This document shows positions 1 to 10,263 of a stretch of 42,017 bases of DNA, piece after piece. Source of the DNA: Diplocarpon mali (lineage: Eukaryota > Ascomycota > Leotiomycetes > Helotiales > Drepanopezizaceae); NCBI GenBank assembly GCA_024741835.1, contig JAENRP010000331.1:1-42017 (forward strand). The letters run 5' to 3'. Under the pieces are notes generated by a model. That model ran no database searches. It saw only the letters and a list, made by a program, of their open reading frames with translations, and had not been told where the DNA came from. Positions within the stretch are counted from its first letter, which is position 1. Each line of letters starts with the position of its first letter. A program made the position numbers and the translations under genes.

Positions 1-241
1 GTGCACACTAGATTCTTGGCAATGCTGCTTTTATTAAATTCCTTAGTATTTTATATAGCCACCTTTTGCGTCAATCACTGCTTTACATCTATTTAGCATT
101 TCCCTAATCAAATATCTAATTATCTTAACTGTTATTAATTCCTAAGCTTCAAGTACCTCCTATCGAAACCCCTGTACAAAAGAAAGTTCTAGTATAGCGC
201 ACAGATAGAAAACCTCAGATTATTTCGCCATGGACTAAGTA
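1..241 (-). mobile_element. Tc1/mariner-like transposon 3' end, copy 1
   Basis: On the minus strand this block encodes the last 35 or so residues of a Tc1/mariner-type transposase, ending in a stop codon at 43-45. The visible motif is I-R-E-M-L-N-R-C-K-A-V-I-D-A-K-G-G-Y-I-K-Y, which matches the family's typical C-terminus (MP-x-R-x-x-A-V-I-x-A-x-G-G-x-T-K-Y). An in-frame TAG replaces a probable Trp just upstream. About 42 bp separate the stop codon from the repeat edge at base 1, a usual distance to a terminal inverted repeat. The rest of the transposase is missing. The same 241 bp recur at 839-1079. The window starts exactly at the repeat edge, so the element may continue beyond it. Confidence 0.7.
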
Positions 242-838
242 ATACTCTTAGACGGAAGTACAAATCTGTGGGAAATGGAAACATACTCCGGCCCTGGGCT
301 CCGCTTAACCCCTCTGTAGTTCCGCCCTAGCCACTGGCTCCTAACTTAGTCTCCGTGCTATGTGAATACAATCATACCATTTGGACCAAACTCTGAAACG
401 TTGTCGGCATACCAGTAAGCGAATTATGGTTCTACTGAGTCTCTGAATCTATTTTGGGAATACAGAAGGGGTCCACCGGATCAAACGAGCCCTAAATACT
501 AGATACTACAACTGTTTGTCACATCGAAGGTTTCTAGAAACTCTCTACGCAGGAAGTCAAACCAACCAAATTCGACGCGTAAGATCCGAGGAGAGGCATG
601 CGAAATCTTCTCCGGCAACTTTTGTGCCTGTACCTCTGTAAGTCACGCGTTCCGGGTACGGGTTAGAGTGATTTGGCTCGGCAACTGGGGCGATCCGGCT
701 ATTAAGACTTTTAATCTGACAATCATAACACAAAAGCACAGTCATCACAAGAGTGACGTACAGCATGTGCGCTGATTGGGCTATATCCACCTTGAGATGT
801 ACTTCGTATAGGGTGTAATAATTTGAGGTTCCCTGTCT
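242..838. other. Unique spacer between the two transposon-end repeats
   Basis: 597 bp of single-copy sequence of ordinary composition. Reading frames here are short, and the one at 557-844 runs across the repeat edge. I see no convincing gene, RNA or repeat. Confidence 0.5.
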
Positions 839-1079
839 GTGCACACTAGATTCTTGGCAATGCTGCTTTCATTGAATTCCTTAGTATTTTATATAGCCAA
901 CTTTTGCGTCAATCACTGCTTTACATCTATTTGGCATTTCCCTAATCAAATCTCTAATTATTTCAACTGTTATTGATTCCTAAGCTTTAAATACCCCCTG
1001 TCGAAACCCCTGCACAAAAGAAAGTTCTAGTATAGCGCACAGACAGAAAACCTCAGATTATTTCGCCATGGACTAAGTA
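839..1079 (-). mobile_element. Tc1/mariner-like transposon 3' end, copy 2
   Basis: Direct repeat of bases 1-241: same length, same orientation, and the same sharp internal breakpoint after CTAAGTA. The minus strand carries the transposase C-terminus with its stop codon at 881-883. The motif reads I-R-E-M-P-N-R-C-K-A-V-I-D-A-K-V-G-Y-I-K-Y and is preceded by S-I-T-V-E-I-I-R-D-L. An in-frame TAG again sits where Trp is expected. The copies differ at scattered positions, mostly transitions. Sharing one breakpoint suggests duplication of an already truncated element rather than two independent losses. Confidence 0.7.
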
Positions 1080-1430
1080 CCCATTTACTTCGATACAGTT
1101 TTTGCGTGGTCTAACAATTACTTGTTTCTTTGTATTCGCCACAGTAGATGGGGAGGGAGGGGCTCCAAACAGCGGGCGTGTTTGGCTGGTGGGGATAAGT
1201 TCAACAAGTAATGTTCCAGAAGTGTCGAGGCATGGGAACTAGTTACTTTCTCGTATGCGTACGGAAAGCTAGGAGGTTGGATATCCTTCTCCCAGCCGTG
1301 AACAGAGTTTGTACTCCATTTTAGACGTGACGATACCATGAGCCTTCGGGCATGACCCAGGGCTCGAATTTTCCGTCGAAGCCGTGTTTCAGATTCATGT
1401 AAAGAGGCTCAGGACGCTGCGTACTAATTC
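1080..1430. other. Upstream region of the small secreted protein gene
   Basis: 351 bp between transposon debris and a TATA box. No coding signal is seen; it presumably contains the promoter of the gene at 1511. Confidence 0.4.
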
Positions 1431-1437
1431 TATAAAA
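1431..1437 (+). promoter_or_regulatory. TATA box of the small secreted protein gene
   Basis: TATAAAA lies 74 bp upstream of the start codon at 1511. The intervening A-rich leader contains no other ATG. Confidence 0.5.
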
Positions 1438-1510
1438 CCCCAAGCAAAGCAGCACAAGTTTGCAAATCAACACAAGAACTTTGAAATTCCATCACGACTC
1501 ACTTGCAAAA

Positions 1511-1888
1511 ATGCGCCCGATCCTCTTCAGCCTCGCTCTGCTCTACCCCTTGGGAGTCGTAGCCATCCCTTCACCGGCTACTACGGAATGCGAACCTCAG
1601 GCCACGTTCTGCGTATGTTAAGCTTGAACTCGGCGTATTCTCCCTGCTATGATATACTGACTGCTGTCACAGGACGACCAGCAGGATTGTAACCAAATAA
1701 CGACTTATGGGAACTTTATTTGCACGCCAGGATATTCCCAGGCTGATGAAGCGTGCTCAATTACTCCTCAAGCCAATGGTGGCGGTATTCTTGCTGTGGT
1801 GAGCTTTTTCTCCTTACTATATCCCTCTGTGAATGGTAGGTCGGCTAAACAGTCTGAAATGTAGTGCACCTGCTGTACGTCATCCTAA
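1511..1888 (+). CDS. Small secreted cysteine-rich protein (effector-like), three exons
   Basis: Exons 1511-1612, 1673-1798 and 1865-1888 give an 83-residue protein. Residues 1-18 form a signal peptide (M-R-P, then a Leu/Ala/Val-rich core ending V-V-A), so the product should be secreted. The mature part has eight Cys, at 27, 34, 40, 51, 62, 77, 79 and 80, spaced C-x6-C-x5-C-x10-C-x10-C-x14-C-x-CC. Intron 1 (60 bp) has GTATGT, a CTGAC branch site and CACAG. Intron 2 (66 bp) has GTGAGC and a TAG acceptor. An alternative acceptor at 1852 would give a shorter tail and only five Cys, so the eight-Cys form is preferred. Short length, a signal peptide and an even number of Cys are typical of fungal effector-like or structural secreted proteins. 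I recognise no named family. TATA box and transposon debris lie upstream. Confidence 0.6.
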
Positions 1889-1989
1889 ATCATGGCTCGA
1901 AGATCAGTTCAATGTTGGAAACACCCCTTGTTTTTCAGCACCGGCTCTTGAACTCGATAGTATAGCTAGACGCATTACGCAATACAAAA

Positions 1990-3230
1990 TACAGGATGTT
2001 TTGATACTGTGATTCCAGCTTCTTGAGTCCCATATGAACAGTAGTACTCAGTACTTTCTATGTGACTCTTTCGCGACGTCTCACTCTTAGCATTGTCCTC
2101 GCATCACTGTAACTTTGTAATGGCTGTGAGGGCTTCAACCTGCTGCCCTGTATCTACTTCGTCACAGATATAATCTTGCATGTCAAGAAAACAAACATGT
2201 TAGCCTTCAAAGTGGACAATACTCTAATCTTGCGGATCCAGGAGTTCGGAGACGTTGCAGGCAGTTTACTGTGTAGTTTAAGGCGTGGCTCTAAACTCTC
2301 GTCTGGTGAAAACCTGGTGTTGCCGTTGGTAACAAGACGGTTCTCTTCGTCTGTTTCCCGTTGCAGAAGCCGACACTCACGTTGATAGTTTCGAAGCATA
2401 GCCGTCTTTCCTGGCGTGTTCTTGTAGCCAATCACACATTTTGGTAATGACAGGCTTGATTTCCCGACCTAAGCGTACGATAGTTTCTTCAAAGGGTTGT
2501 AACCGAAGCACCGAACGCTCAAAAGGGGGCTCATAAAGCCAGAGGGTGCTGGATAGCCATACGCTTAGCGATTCATTGTCGTTACTTTATTTCCGCCCTC
2601 CAGATCCTTCGTATCGCAGAGAACACACGTCCCAGCCTTCGAGACTCCTGTGGATAGATGCTCGCATCAATTTGGGGCAGCCAAGTGTTGTGATGAGGTT
2701 AGTAGCGGCGCTTGTTCATTCTCTACCGCACAAGCGAGGAAACATCACTTACACTCACTGCCACTGCCAAGACCCAGGATCAGCGAAGGATTAGACTACG
2801 CAGAGCATCGGTACACTTTATCCACATACTTCGGTACCTCACATTACTGTTCTTCTTATGTAGGTTTTCATTAGATAACAGTTTCATAATCCATACCACA
2901 CCAAGGCCCGAGCGCCGCCAGACACGCACTGCCGGGAGCCACGCAGAGCCTCCAAATTGTTATCAGAGTTCGAAGTTGACAGCCAGCGAGGGCTCTCAGA
3001 TTTTGGATTGAAATCCCGGAGCAAATACCAAAGTATGAAGGTGCCAGGTGAAATATTCGCTGCCGCGTTCCTCGTTGTCTAACAGTTTGACGGAGGCAGA
3101 TGAAGAAAGAATCCCCTGCCCCTGGAGCGGGTTTTCAATCGCATCACAGCTGGACCGAAGTACTAAAGCACTTTTCCCAGTGATGCGCAGACTTCAGTGG
3201 CCTTAAAACATAAGCAGGTTCAGCTGCCAG
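1990..3230 (-). pseudogene. Probable decayed gene of unknown function
   Basis: Several long minus-strand stretches look like protein but sit in different frames and are broken by stops, as in a decaying gene. In gene order they are: 3205 to about 3025, with G-K-S-A-L-V-L-R-S (possible remnant of a Walker A loop) and L-L-D-N-E-E-R-G-S-E-Y-F; about 2975-2885; 2709-2400, one frame with a single internal TAA and including F-E-E-T-I-V-R-L-G-R-E-I-K-P; 2435-2154, a helical, charged stretch; and 2180-1990. Some frame changes could be introns, since GTGAGT occurs at the end of the third block. I cannot name the family. It might be a STAND/P-loop type protein, but that rests on three residues. Confidence 0.3.
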
Positions 3231-4684
3231 GTATTACTCCTTGTCTACCAAGCATCAACCCTCTTGCAAGTAGATTATACGTTGTAATGTTTCTGAAACC
3301 ATTTATTTGCCTCGAGATTAAGGTCCTGACACTAAGTATTCTAATTTTCTCCTACGGGTTCTGTTCAGATTTTCAACAACTAAACAATTTTGTAGTATGT
3401 CCAAGGACCCTTTACTTACAGGAAGCAATACAGATATCTACCCACTCTACCTCTCTGGACTAAAACCTGGTCAAATAGTATAGCAAGGGAGCAGGGGTAG
3501 GGAGCGTTAACTCAGAAGGTAACAATGCATTCAACACCTGTTTTTTCCCGTACGTAGTCGACGCCAAACTTCATACACGCTCCACAGGCCGACAATCGCT
3601 AGCCGATTTTGCCAGACAGCACAGTTGATAAGATTGGATTCGGGTGTGGCCAACTATTGCTGACCGAGAGTTTGACTCTTGGCTGGAGAAGGTCAGCGCG
3701 CCTTGATATACATTGTAAGAGACGGTGATTATATTACTAAGTATTTCTCTCATTGAAGCTCCAATTGGTTAGAAATATTTGAATGTTGAGTATCCTTCAA
3801 AGCAAATCATGTAGCTGGAATCCAGCACACTCGCTCTCTACTATGAGCTTCTACTCTTAACACATCTGACCGTCTCAATGCGAGTAGCGTCTGTCGATAT
3901 TAGATGTCAACTTGACAACTTCACTCTTTGCCCGCATGGCAAGTTTCACTTGTAAGGATATGTCTTACTTAGTAGGGAACATATGCTTCAGTTGTTTAAG
4001 GTAGCATCAGGCTCTATTCTCTATTCATTCTGCCCTACATAGGACTTGGTCCGCTAGCAGACTTGTACTCTAAATCCGCTGCTCTCGAAACAAAATTCGT
4101 CGGTAAGTTTGTGCCATGGCTCTACAAAAATCCAGTAGAATTAATACATCTAGACATAAGAAATGAATATTTCCCAGGTCATACCTGCGATCCATAGAAA
4201 TCTGTTCTATTTATGACTTGCAGTAGAAAAAGTCATAGAAAGTGATCTATAGAAAAATGAATAACTTGAAATGTAAAAGCGCGTGTTTTACTGGTAAGTA
4301 CCTCTCCAGCTTCGTTCTTGATTTCAGTCGGTCCAATCCATTATGGGAACCCCGCGTTTACTGGCCTAAGACAGAGGAATATCCATCAATCAAGGTATAA
4401 GTTAGACTCGTATCTCGGGAATTGGGCGTATAATTGTTAAGAGCTGGATACTAAATCAAAGGAGTCTTTATCTTGGTCTCTCCTTGTAGTAATCCGGCTG
4501 TAGGATCTCTTGCTTTGGCTTTATACTCCAAGACTGACGTGTATATGAAAAGAAAAAAGCTTAGAAATAAAGTCTTAGGATAGCTGTACTTCGATTTGGA
4601 TAATTATCATATGTCAGAGTAAGACTAAAAAGAGACCTAAATAATCGATGCAAGGGACTCTGCTCCAACGACAAATGTTCCTCT
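3231..4684. other. Intergenic, no supported gene
   Basis: About 1.45 kb with only short frames (the longest are 88 and 60 codons) of unremarkable composition. No repeat, RNA gene or conserved motif recognised. Confidence 0.45.
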
Positions 4685-4947
4685 TCAAAAGAGAAAAAAG
4701 TCAATACGGTCTACAGCCAAGGAGAGAGAGTTGCATACTGAGCTGGAGGATCCTTTGTGAATCTTGACCGCCGTGCCCCCACGTATTTGCGGGGCGTAGA
4801 GTGAGGGTCTCCTATAATTTCCGAGTGGTCCAGCGCCCCTGCGTGGTTTTGAAGCTGTTGGTTTCTCAAGGTGTGCACACTCATGGAATGGAATGGATTC
4901 TTGGTTGTATTCGTTGTTGAGGATTTGTTTCAAGAGAAGGTAGAGAT

Positions 4948-5411
4948 CTAGAGTAAAGTAATGCCGTGTATGCCAAGACTTTGCATGTGACATAGTCGAT
5001 GCCAAGCTCCTCCACGTGACCTATAATCACCATATTCCTCCAGAGGCATAAGCGAGAAACCGAGCTGGAAAAAAGACTCGGTAAAGAAAGAGACGTCTCG
5101 ACCAACGGCTTGATCCAGCTCCGATGTATTCGGGAGCTCTCGAAGCTCCAATGCTGAGCCAGTCGGGATGGAATTGAACGGAATCGATTGAACAAGGCAC
5201 GGGGACAAGAGGCACGCCGGCACCCAACCTTCTCCCTGTGTATAGGTATACCTGCCACTTTGACAAGCGACAGTCCCCCTTTGGAACTACTTACCTCGCA
5301 GTAGCATACGACGATGGGCAACATAATGCCTCGTACTATATATGTATCTGTTATGTTCAGCACTAGTATAAGAACTCTCAAGTACTCGACTCTTGTGTGG
5401 AATCTCATCAC
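4948..5411 (-). CDS. Weak two-exon hypothetical gene candidate
   Basis: If 5236-5294 is removed as an intron (59 bp, GTAAGT donor, CACAG acceptor), exon 5411-5295 joins in phase to 5235-4948 and gives 134 residues. Exon 1 is hydrophobic near its start. Exon 2 contains an acidic to polar stretch with E-L-R-E-L-P-N-T-S-E-L-D-Q and F-F-T-E-S-F-F-Q-L-G-F. The donor is a good consensus; the branch site is not obvious. A TATATATA run sits only about 20 bp before an internal Met, which would suit transcription starting inside exon 1 and counts against this model. No family recognised; it could be non-coding. Confidence 0.2.
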
Positions 5412-5694
5412 GATCCTTGTCTTTATATTCGGGTAATATATTCTACATACGCCAGCCTTGAGTTTCTCCAGTCAGCCTGCATAGTAAGCAGACGCGGCGC
5501 CGGTGCATTTGCATGCGAGCCGCGTGGATGCCTTGTGGCCTCGCGCCATTGCAATCGACCCCATTGGCCTCCAGTTCCCGGGCGGGCCGAGAGGCGGGGG
5601 AGGAGACCAGGGGTGTAAGTGTTTATGGAAACGAAAACTGGAGCGAAACTGGAGCGAAACTGGAGCCGGGGTGGGAATTATCTGGGCGATTTGG

Positions 5695-5819
5695 CCAATG
5701 GATTTGCAATTTCCTGCTCTGGAACTTTCTACCGTTGCGTCGCACGTGTCAATGCGGATGCAGATGACGTTGGGTGGGGCGAGCACATGTATCGAGATCT
5801 ACTCTGGTGTTTATATAAA
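5695..5819 (+). promoter_or_regulatory. Promoter-like cluster: CCAAT, E-box, CRE-like, TATA
   Basis: CCAAT at 5695-5699, CACGTG at 5743-5748, TGACGT at 5764-5769 and TATATAAA at 5812-5819 lie in the usual order. No ATG occurs between the TATA box and 5984, so the first downstream ATG is the start of the GC-rich frame at 5984. Element identity is by consensus only. Confidence 0.4.
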
Positions 5820-5983
5820 AAAAATCTCATCCCCGTTACCGAGACCTCCAATCCACAACTCACCAGGTCACTACGCATCACATCTCCTTGCCCGGCGACG
5901 TCTGCATCACGTATCCCATCACCCCCAACCCCCAACTCACCAGGCCGTCACGCATCACATCTATCACATATCCCCCCCCCCCA

Positions 5984-6208
5984 ATGGAAACATCCCGGAG
6001 CGCCGCGCGGGCCCCCAGCCCTCGCCCCTCGGCCCAGCAGAACGTCAATCTGCTCCGCGCCCTCTTTCTCGAGGAAGAGGAACGCCGACTCGACCCGTAC
6101 ACGCGCCGGCCCAGCCTCAGCCCAAGCCGACCGGCGCCGCACGAGCGCGAGCCCCGGTCTCCCTCACGTGCACAAGAGGGCAATGCGGATGCCGTCGGAG
6201 AGAAGTAA
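5984..6208 (+). CDS. Hypothetical protein, possibly only the first exon
   Basis: First ATG downstream of the TATA box at 5812. The 74-codon frame is rich in Pro, Ser, Arg and Ala with a charged helical patch (L-L-R-A-L-F-L-E-E-E-E-R-R-L) near residues 24-37, and ends at TAA. The stop overlaps a GTAACA sequence that could be a splice donor at codon 74, so the true protein may continue into a later exon in the GC-rich stretch up to about 6450; I could not fix one. Long open frames in all phases here are expected from the high GC content and are not evidence in themselves. The leader carries an imperfect 30-bp direct duplication (near 5858 and 5935). Function unknown. Confidence 0.33.
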   Translation: METSRSAARAPSPRPSAQQNVNLLRALFLEEEERRLDPYTRRPSLSPSRPAPHEREPRSPSRAQEGNADAVGEK

Positions 6209-7735
6209 CAGAGACGCTCTGGGGCCGGGCCCGCCGCCTCCAGGCGTGGCGGAGAGGAGAGCGACGGCGGGAGAGGCGTGCACGTCGGCGCAGAGGGACG
6301 CGCGCGGGCACGGGGTCGCGCCGCATCAGTATGAAGGCTCCCAGCGGTGGCACGGGTCCACGCCTCGTGGGCTTCTCAGCCGATGTTTGGAGGATGGCGG
6401 TGGATTCTGGATGGCGGGGAACTCTGGCATGTCACCTATCGCAAGTATGTGAGCGCTCGAACAGGCTCGTTTATTGAAAAATACCACAAATACCTCTCGC
6501 CACCTGCACCGGCGCTCGGTTAACCACCCCGTGAGCCTCTCCACCGCAAGGTGTTCGATCGGAATGCGACTGGCAGTACAGCCCGACTCATCCGAGTCTC
6601 ATCCTTCTTTTTCCCTGCTTATAGATCCCCAGATTCCCCAGACCAGCCGGCCAGCGGCCTAGCATGAGCAACATCTACTTCTCACTTCTCCCTTCTCCCC
6701 AAACACAACTCCATAACCCCCCAGTCCGGCTCTCGTCGCCGCTGACATTCCGCCCTGCCACAAACCCCCTCTCTGCACAGATGAGCCTCAGGCCCGCCCT
6801 CCCTCGCGCCAGCCACCGCCCCCGTGATCGCGCTCACGTGACATAATCCCCCCACCGCCCCGGCCGCGAGCCGTTTTCTGCCAGCTCCGCCTCGTCAAGT
6901 GGCGTCTCGCTTCGCAGTCGGTATCGCGGCCTCACTTGGGGACGGACGGGGGGATTCGCAGCACTGTGCTCGTGGGCAGACTGCTTTACGTTGTAACCAC
7001 AGGAGGGTATCCGCGTCGCAGGGCAGCTGGGGCTCTCCATGCGCTGGCTGGAGGACTGAACTCGGGTCGAGGATCCGCTCTGGGGAGGGCATGGGTTCGA
7101 GGGGATGAGGTGACGCCGAATCACACCACGCGAGGCGATCTTCGCTGGGAGAGAAAAGCACGAGACGGGATGTGTGAGGAGGCCGACGAGCGGTACTTGG
7201 AGAAACAAGAGGCGGAATCACTGCATGCAGTATCAAAGTTACTACCTCGATTGACAAGCAAAGTAATGGGATTTGGCGAGCACTCTGTTACTCATTGGCA
7301 CTCACTCGTCTTGGGCTGTCAACCATCCCCGAGACGCATTTCAACCGTGCCCGAAAATATACACCTCCGCAAAATCATGTGAATCCTCGCGACTGACCCA
7401 ACGGCCCTGTTTCGCCGGAGCCTTAGTCGAGTCCATTATTAATACCAACTGCCGAGCGTCTAAATCCGGACCAAGAAACTATTGACATACGAAACAATTA
7501 TTGAACTTCGTAAAAGTAGCAGCAGGAAGCACGGCATGCGCGCAACGCTCTCCGAAACCATGGTTGTCTCTTCTCAGAACGCCTTCCCAACAAATAGAAC
7601 TGGGCCTGTAAAGGCACGGATGGGTATTTTCTCCTCTCCTGCGTCCCCCCCCAATATAATACATACGAAAGAAGTGTCTTGATTACGTATTCATGTATTA
7701 TTAACGTTCGGTTGTGTGCATGTCGTGCCGGTGTT
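6209..7735. other. Intergenic, GC-rich then mixed, no supported gene
   Basis: About 1.5 kb. Overlapping open frames occur in several phases on both strands (for example 6834-7257 minus and 6936-7382 plus), but none has a recognisable domain and each is contradicted by equally long competitors. A CACGTGAC E-box is at 6836-6843. The right end should hold the 3' UTR of the ERF4-like gene. Confidence 0.4.
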
Positions 7736-9453
7736 TTATTGCGAGTTCCGCGACAGCCCAGTGGCAGTGCGATCTTCGGTATTCGATGCCTCATAGTTTA
7801 TTTCCGGGTCGGGGACTTGAATTTCGAGCTGCCGAGGGTCAGCTTGGTGCTGCAGCTCCGGGGAGAGAGAGAAGAGACCTACGTTCATGTACCCCGTTCG
7901 TCGTAAGGGTATGACCCTCGGTGCACTCCCGGGTCCGTCTTTACTCCGCCCTTCCATCTCCCTGTTCCACTCTTCCAAGTATAGCTCGACCCTATTCAAT
8001 CGGCTTTTCGTGGCGCTAAATCCTGTATCGTCCCATAACCAGCCCGTCAGGAGACCTAGTACGCCGTCGACGATATTCCGGAGGCTGTAAGGACTGAACG
8101 CCGGTATTAATTCGCTGTTGACCCTCTCGACCAGTGTGCGGAATTCCTGTTCGGAAACGCCAGCTGGTTCGAGGATTTCTGGGTAGAGATTGGAGAAGGT
8201 TGGTGCCAGGTCTCCCTCAAGCATCCAGTCTCGCCGGATCCGGATTATCCGGGTCGTCTGGTAGAGCGATGACGAGAGCGGAACATGAGGGTTCAAATGT
8301 GGGAAGCATGGGTGCTGAGGTCCCCATTCATCAGCAGGGTTTGTGGGCGGTCCATCCGAACCCACGATCGAGCTATTTTCCGACGTCGCGGCTCCCATCC
8401 CTGATTGAAAAGAGGCACGCGAGCCATGGTTAGGCATGTTTGAGATCCCCGCAGCCTCATAAGCCCCGAGGTTATCTTGCCCACGTTCCAGGTCTCCAGA
8501 CATGTTGGATTTTCCTGGACGATGATCGAAAGAAAGCCCAGCAGACTGTGAGACTATGTCCGTAATAGTCTGCCCTTTCTTCCGGTATAGCGTCGTCGCT
8601 CGCTTCTCGATCTGCGTGGAAATATCCTTCCTTTCTTCCTCGACCGACTTTCCTTTGTCTATATCGAGTTTCTGCGAAGGCTCGCCGCTTCTCCTTCCAG
8701 CAATCTCAATACTCGGGCTCTGTGGCACCGATATCCCATTCGTGCCAGTAGAGCTCTCACTTCGTCCGACCCGAAGGCTCGCCCCCGTAGACTCTGAATG
8801 CCTCTTCTGCCGCTGCTCCTGTAGCGTCAGCAACGGATGCGCCCCTTCGACCGCAGCAACTTGACGCGGCGACTCGATATCCGGATGATTGAGCGGGATG
8901 GCAATGACTCTCTCCTCGGGCGACCTCTGCCTGCTCTGCGTCTCAGCGCGTTGCGACGCCCCTCGCGGCGTCGAATTGCTCGGGTTCCAGAGACTGGGGC
9001 CACGGGGGCGTCCACGAGAGATGCTGCTTCCACCCGTGCCCGACCGGCTGCGAAATGGAGATGCGAAGTCCGGGCCGCTACTGAGGGCGTTCCGGAAACT
9101 CCACCGCGAAGGACCTCTCGCGCGGGCGTGGGGATCTGGCCCTGAGGGTTCGACGGAGGGCGAGGCGGGTGGTTGGAAGCTGGCCAAGGGGATTCGTGGA
9201 TTGAGCGTTAGGGTGGATGTTGCGATTCCAGGGGCAACGATCTTCGCTTGCGACGCCGTTTCAACGGTGCCTGGACGGCAATGTTATCTCTTCGACGCGT
9301 GAAGTTGGGCGGCAATACTCGTCGATGCCGTGGCCCAGGTACAGCGGATGTAGACGTTGTGTTGGTGCTGTTACTAATCTGGGTCGATGCGCTTCGGACA
9401 AAGTTCTGCAGCAGGAGAGTGGTCCCTGGCTCTGCTTTCCACGACGAGATCAT
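7736..9453 (-). CDS. ERF4/golgin A7-family protein, palmitoyltransferase subunit
   Basis: The C-terminal region carries the ERF4 domain (Golgin subfamily A member 7/ERF4 family). Key segments are H-P-C-F-P-H-L-N-P-H, I-I-R-I-R-R-D-W, F-S-N-L-Y-P-E-I-L-E, E-Q-E-F-R, G-V-L-G-L-L-T-G-W-L-W and I-P-L-R-R-T-G-Y. They span roughly the last 200 residues of the frame ending at 7736. The N-terminal 290 residues are Ser/Pro/Arg-rich and look disordered, as usual in fungal members. In yeast, Erf4 partners the DHHC enzyme Erf2 to palmitoylate Ras at the ER. No ATG begins the frame: it is open back to 9283. I propose exon 9453-9375, intron 9374-9271 (GTAACA..CCAG, 104 bp) and exon 9270-7736, giving about 537 residues. 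The domain call is firm; the first exon is tentative. Confidence 0.8.
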
Positions 9454-9705
9454 GCTGACCTCATTTTGCACCGGTTCGAACTTCTGGACCACAGGTAAAA
9501 AAAAAAAAACAATCAGAACAATTACTACGACGACAATGTGGAAGGCAAAAGACAATAAATGAGAAGAGTAGGCAGCCCTTCGAACACAGTGTAGAAGATT
9601 CTAAGTTTAGATACTGATCTCCAGTGCCACGAAATGACGGGGTCTGGGCTTTGCAGAGCCCAGATATATACCTTACCGTATCCTACGACAATCTCAATCT
9701 CAAGC

Positions 9706-10263
9706 TCATCCTCGTCGTCGCCCTCGTGGCGTCTCGACTGCTTTAGCTAAGCTGGTATCGGAGTTTGGCTTGACAGACACACTTCCCTGCTGCTTCCACG
9801 ACGGCAACGGACATCTGCGGATGCGCCGGTGAATTGCCACTATCCTGTCTACCGCAGCTTCCGAAGCAGAGGCAGATGCTGATGCAGCGGCAGGGAACTC
9901 GCCTTGAGAAGTACTATGGTACGTTCGTCTGACGGGTTGCCGCAGCGCCATGTCTGGTCCGAACCCTGAGGCTCCTGAATCTGGAGAAAACGTCTCATCT
10001 GCAATCCCATTTGCAGGACCATGCATACCTGGAGCCTGTAGCCGAAATGCTTTCATCATTACAGTCTCCGTCCCAGCCGGAGAGGCGACGGCCTGAGAAG
10101 GGGTTATGCTGGCTGAGCACTCGTCATGGCAGAGCCTGGCTAATGAAGCATCCAGAAAGCCAATCAATCGAAAACAATCCTTCGGGTCCTGAACCTGGCC
10201 TTGAGCATTTCGACCTACTCTAAGTGAAAAGTGCAATGTTTGTAAGCACTTGCATGCATTCAC
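9706..10263 (-). CDS. Weak hypothetical ORF upstream of the ERF4-like gene
   Basis: An open frame of 185 codons beginning with GTG; internal ATGs near 10061 and 9953 are more likely starts. It holds a short Ala/Ser repeat (A-S-A-S-A-S-A-S) and ends in an Arg-rich tail. A different phase becomes strongly acidic at the end (D-D-E-D-E-L-E-I-E-I) and runs on to about 9530, so a spliced gene joining the two is possible. It could equally be leader sequence of the ERF4-like gene. No domain recognised. Confidence 0.22.
   Translation of the reverse strand: MNACKCLQTLHFSLRVGRNAQGQVQDPKDCFRLIGFLDASLARLCHDECSASITPSQAVASPAGTETVMMKAFRLQAPGMHGPANGIADETFSPDSGASGFGPDMALRQPVRRTYHSTSQGEFPAAASASASASEAAVDRIVAIHRRIRRCPLPSWKQQGSVSVKPNSDTSLAKAVETPRGRRRG

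Noticed and set aside
5503..6477. A 324-codon plus-strand open frame and its overlapping 277-codon competitor (5619-6452)
   Set aside because: Both run through the promoter elements and leader, are of GC-driven low complexity, and coexist with long frames in other phases. Neither has a domain.
6834..7257. Two overlapping minus-strand frames of 120-124 codons
   Set aside because: They overlap each other and a 148-codon plus frame, with no domain, promoter or splice evidence favouring any of them.
9208..9555. Minus-strand frame with a very hydrophobic N-terminus
   Set aside because: The hydrophobic part comes from a T-rich tract of about 14 bases. Only its portion from 9453 may be used, as a possible first exon of the ERF4-like gene.
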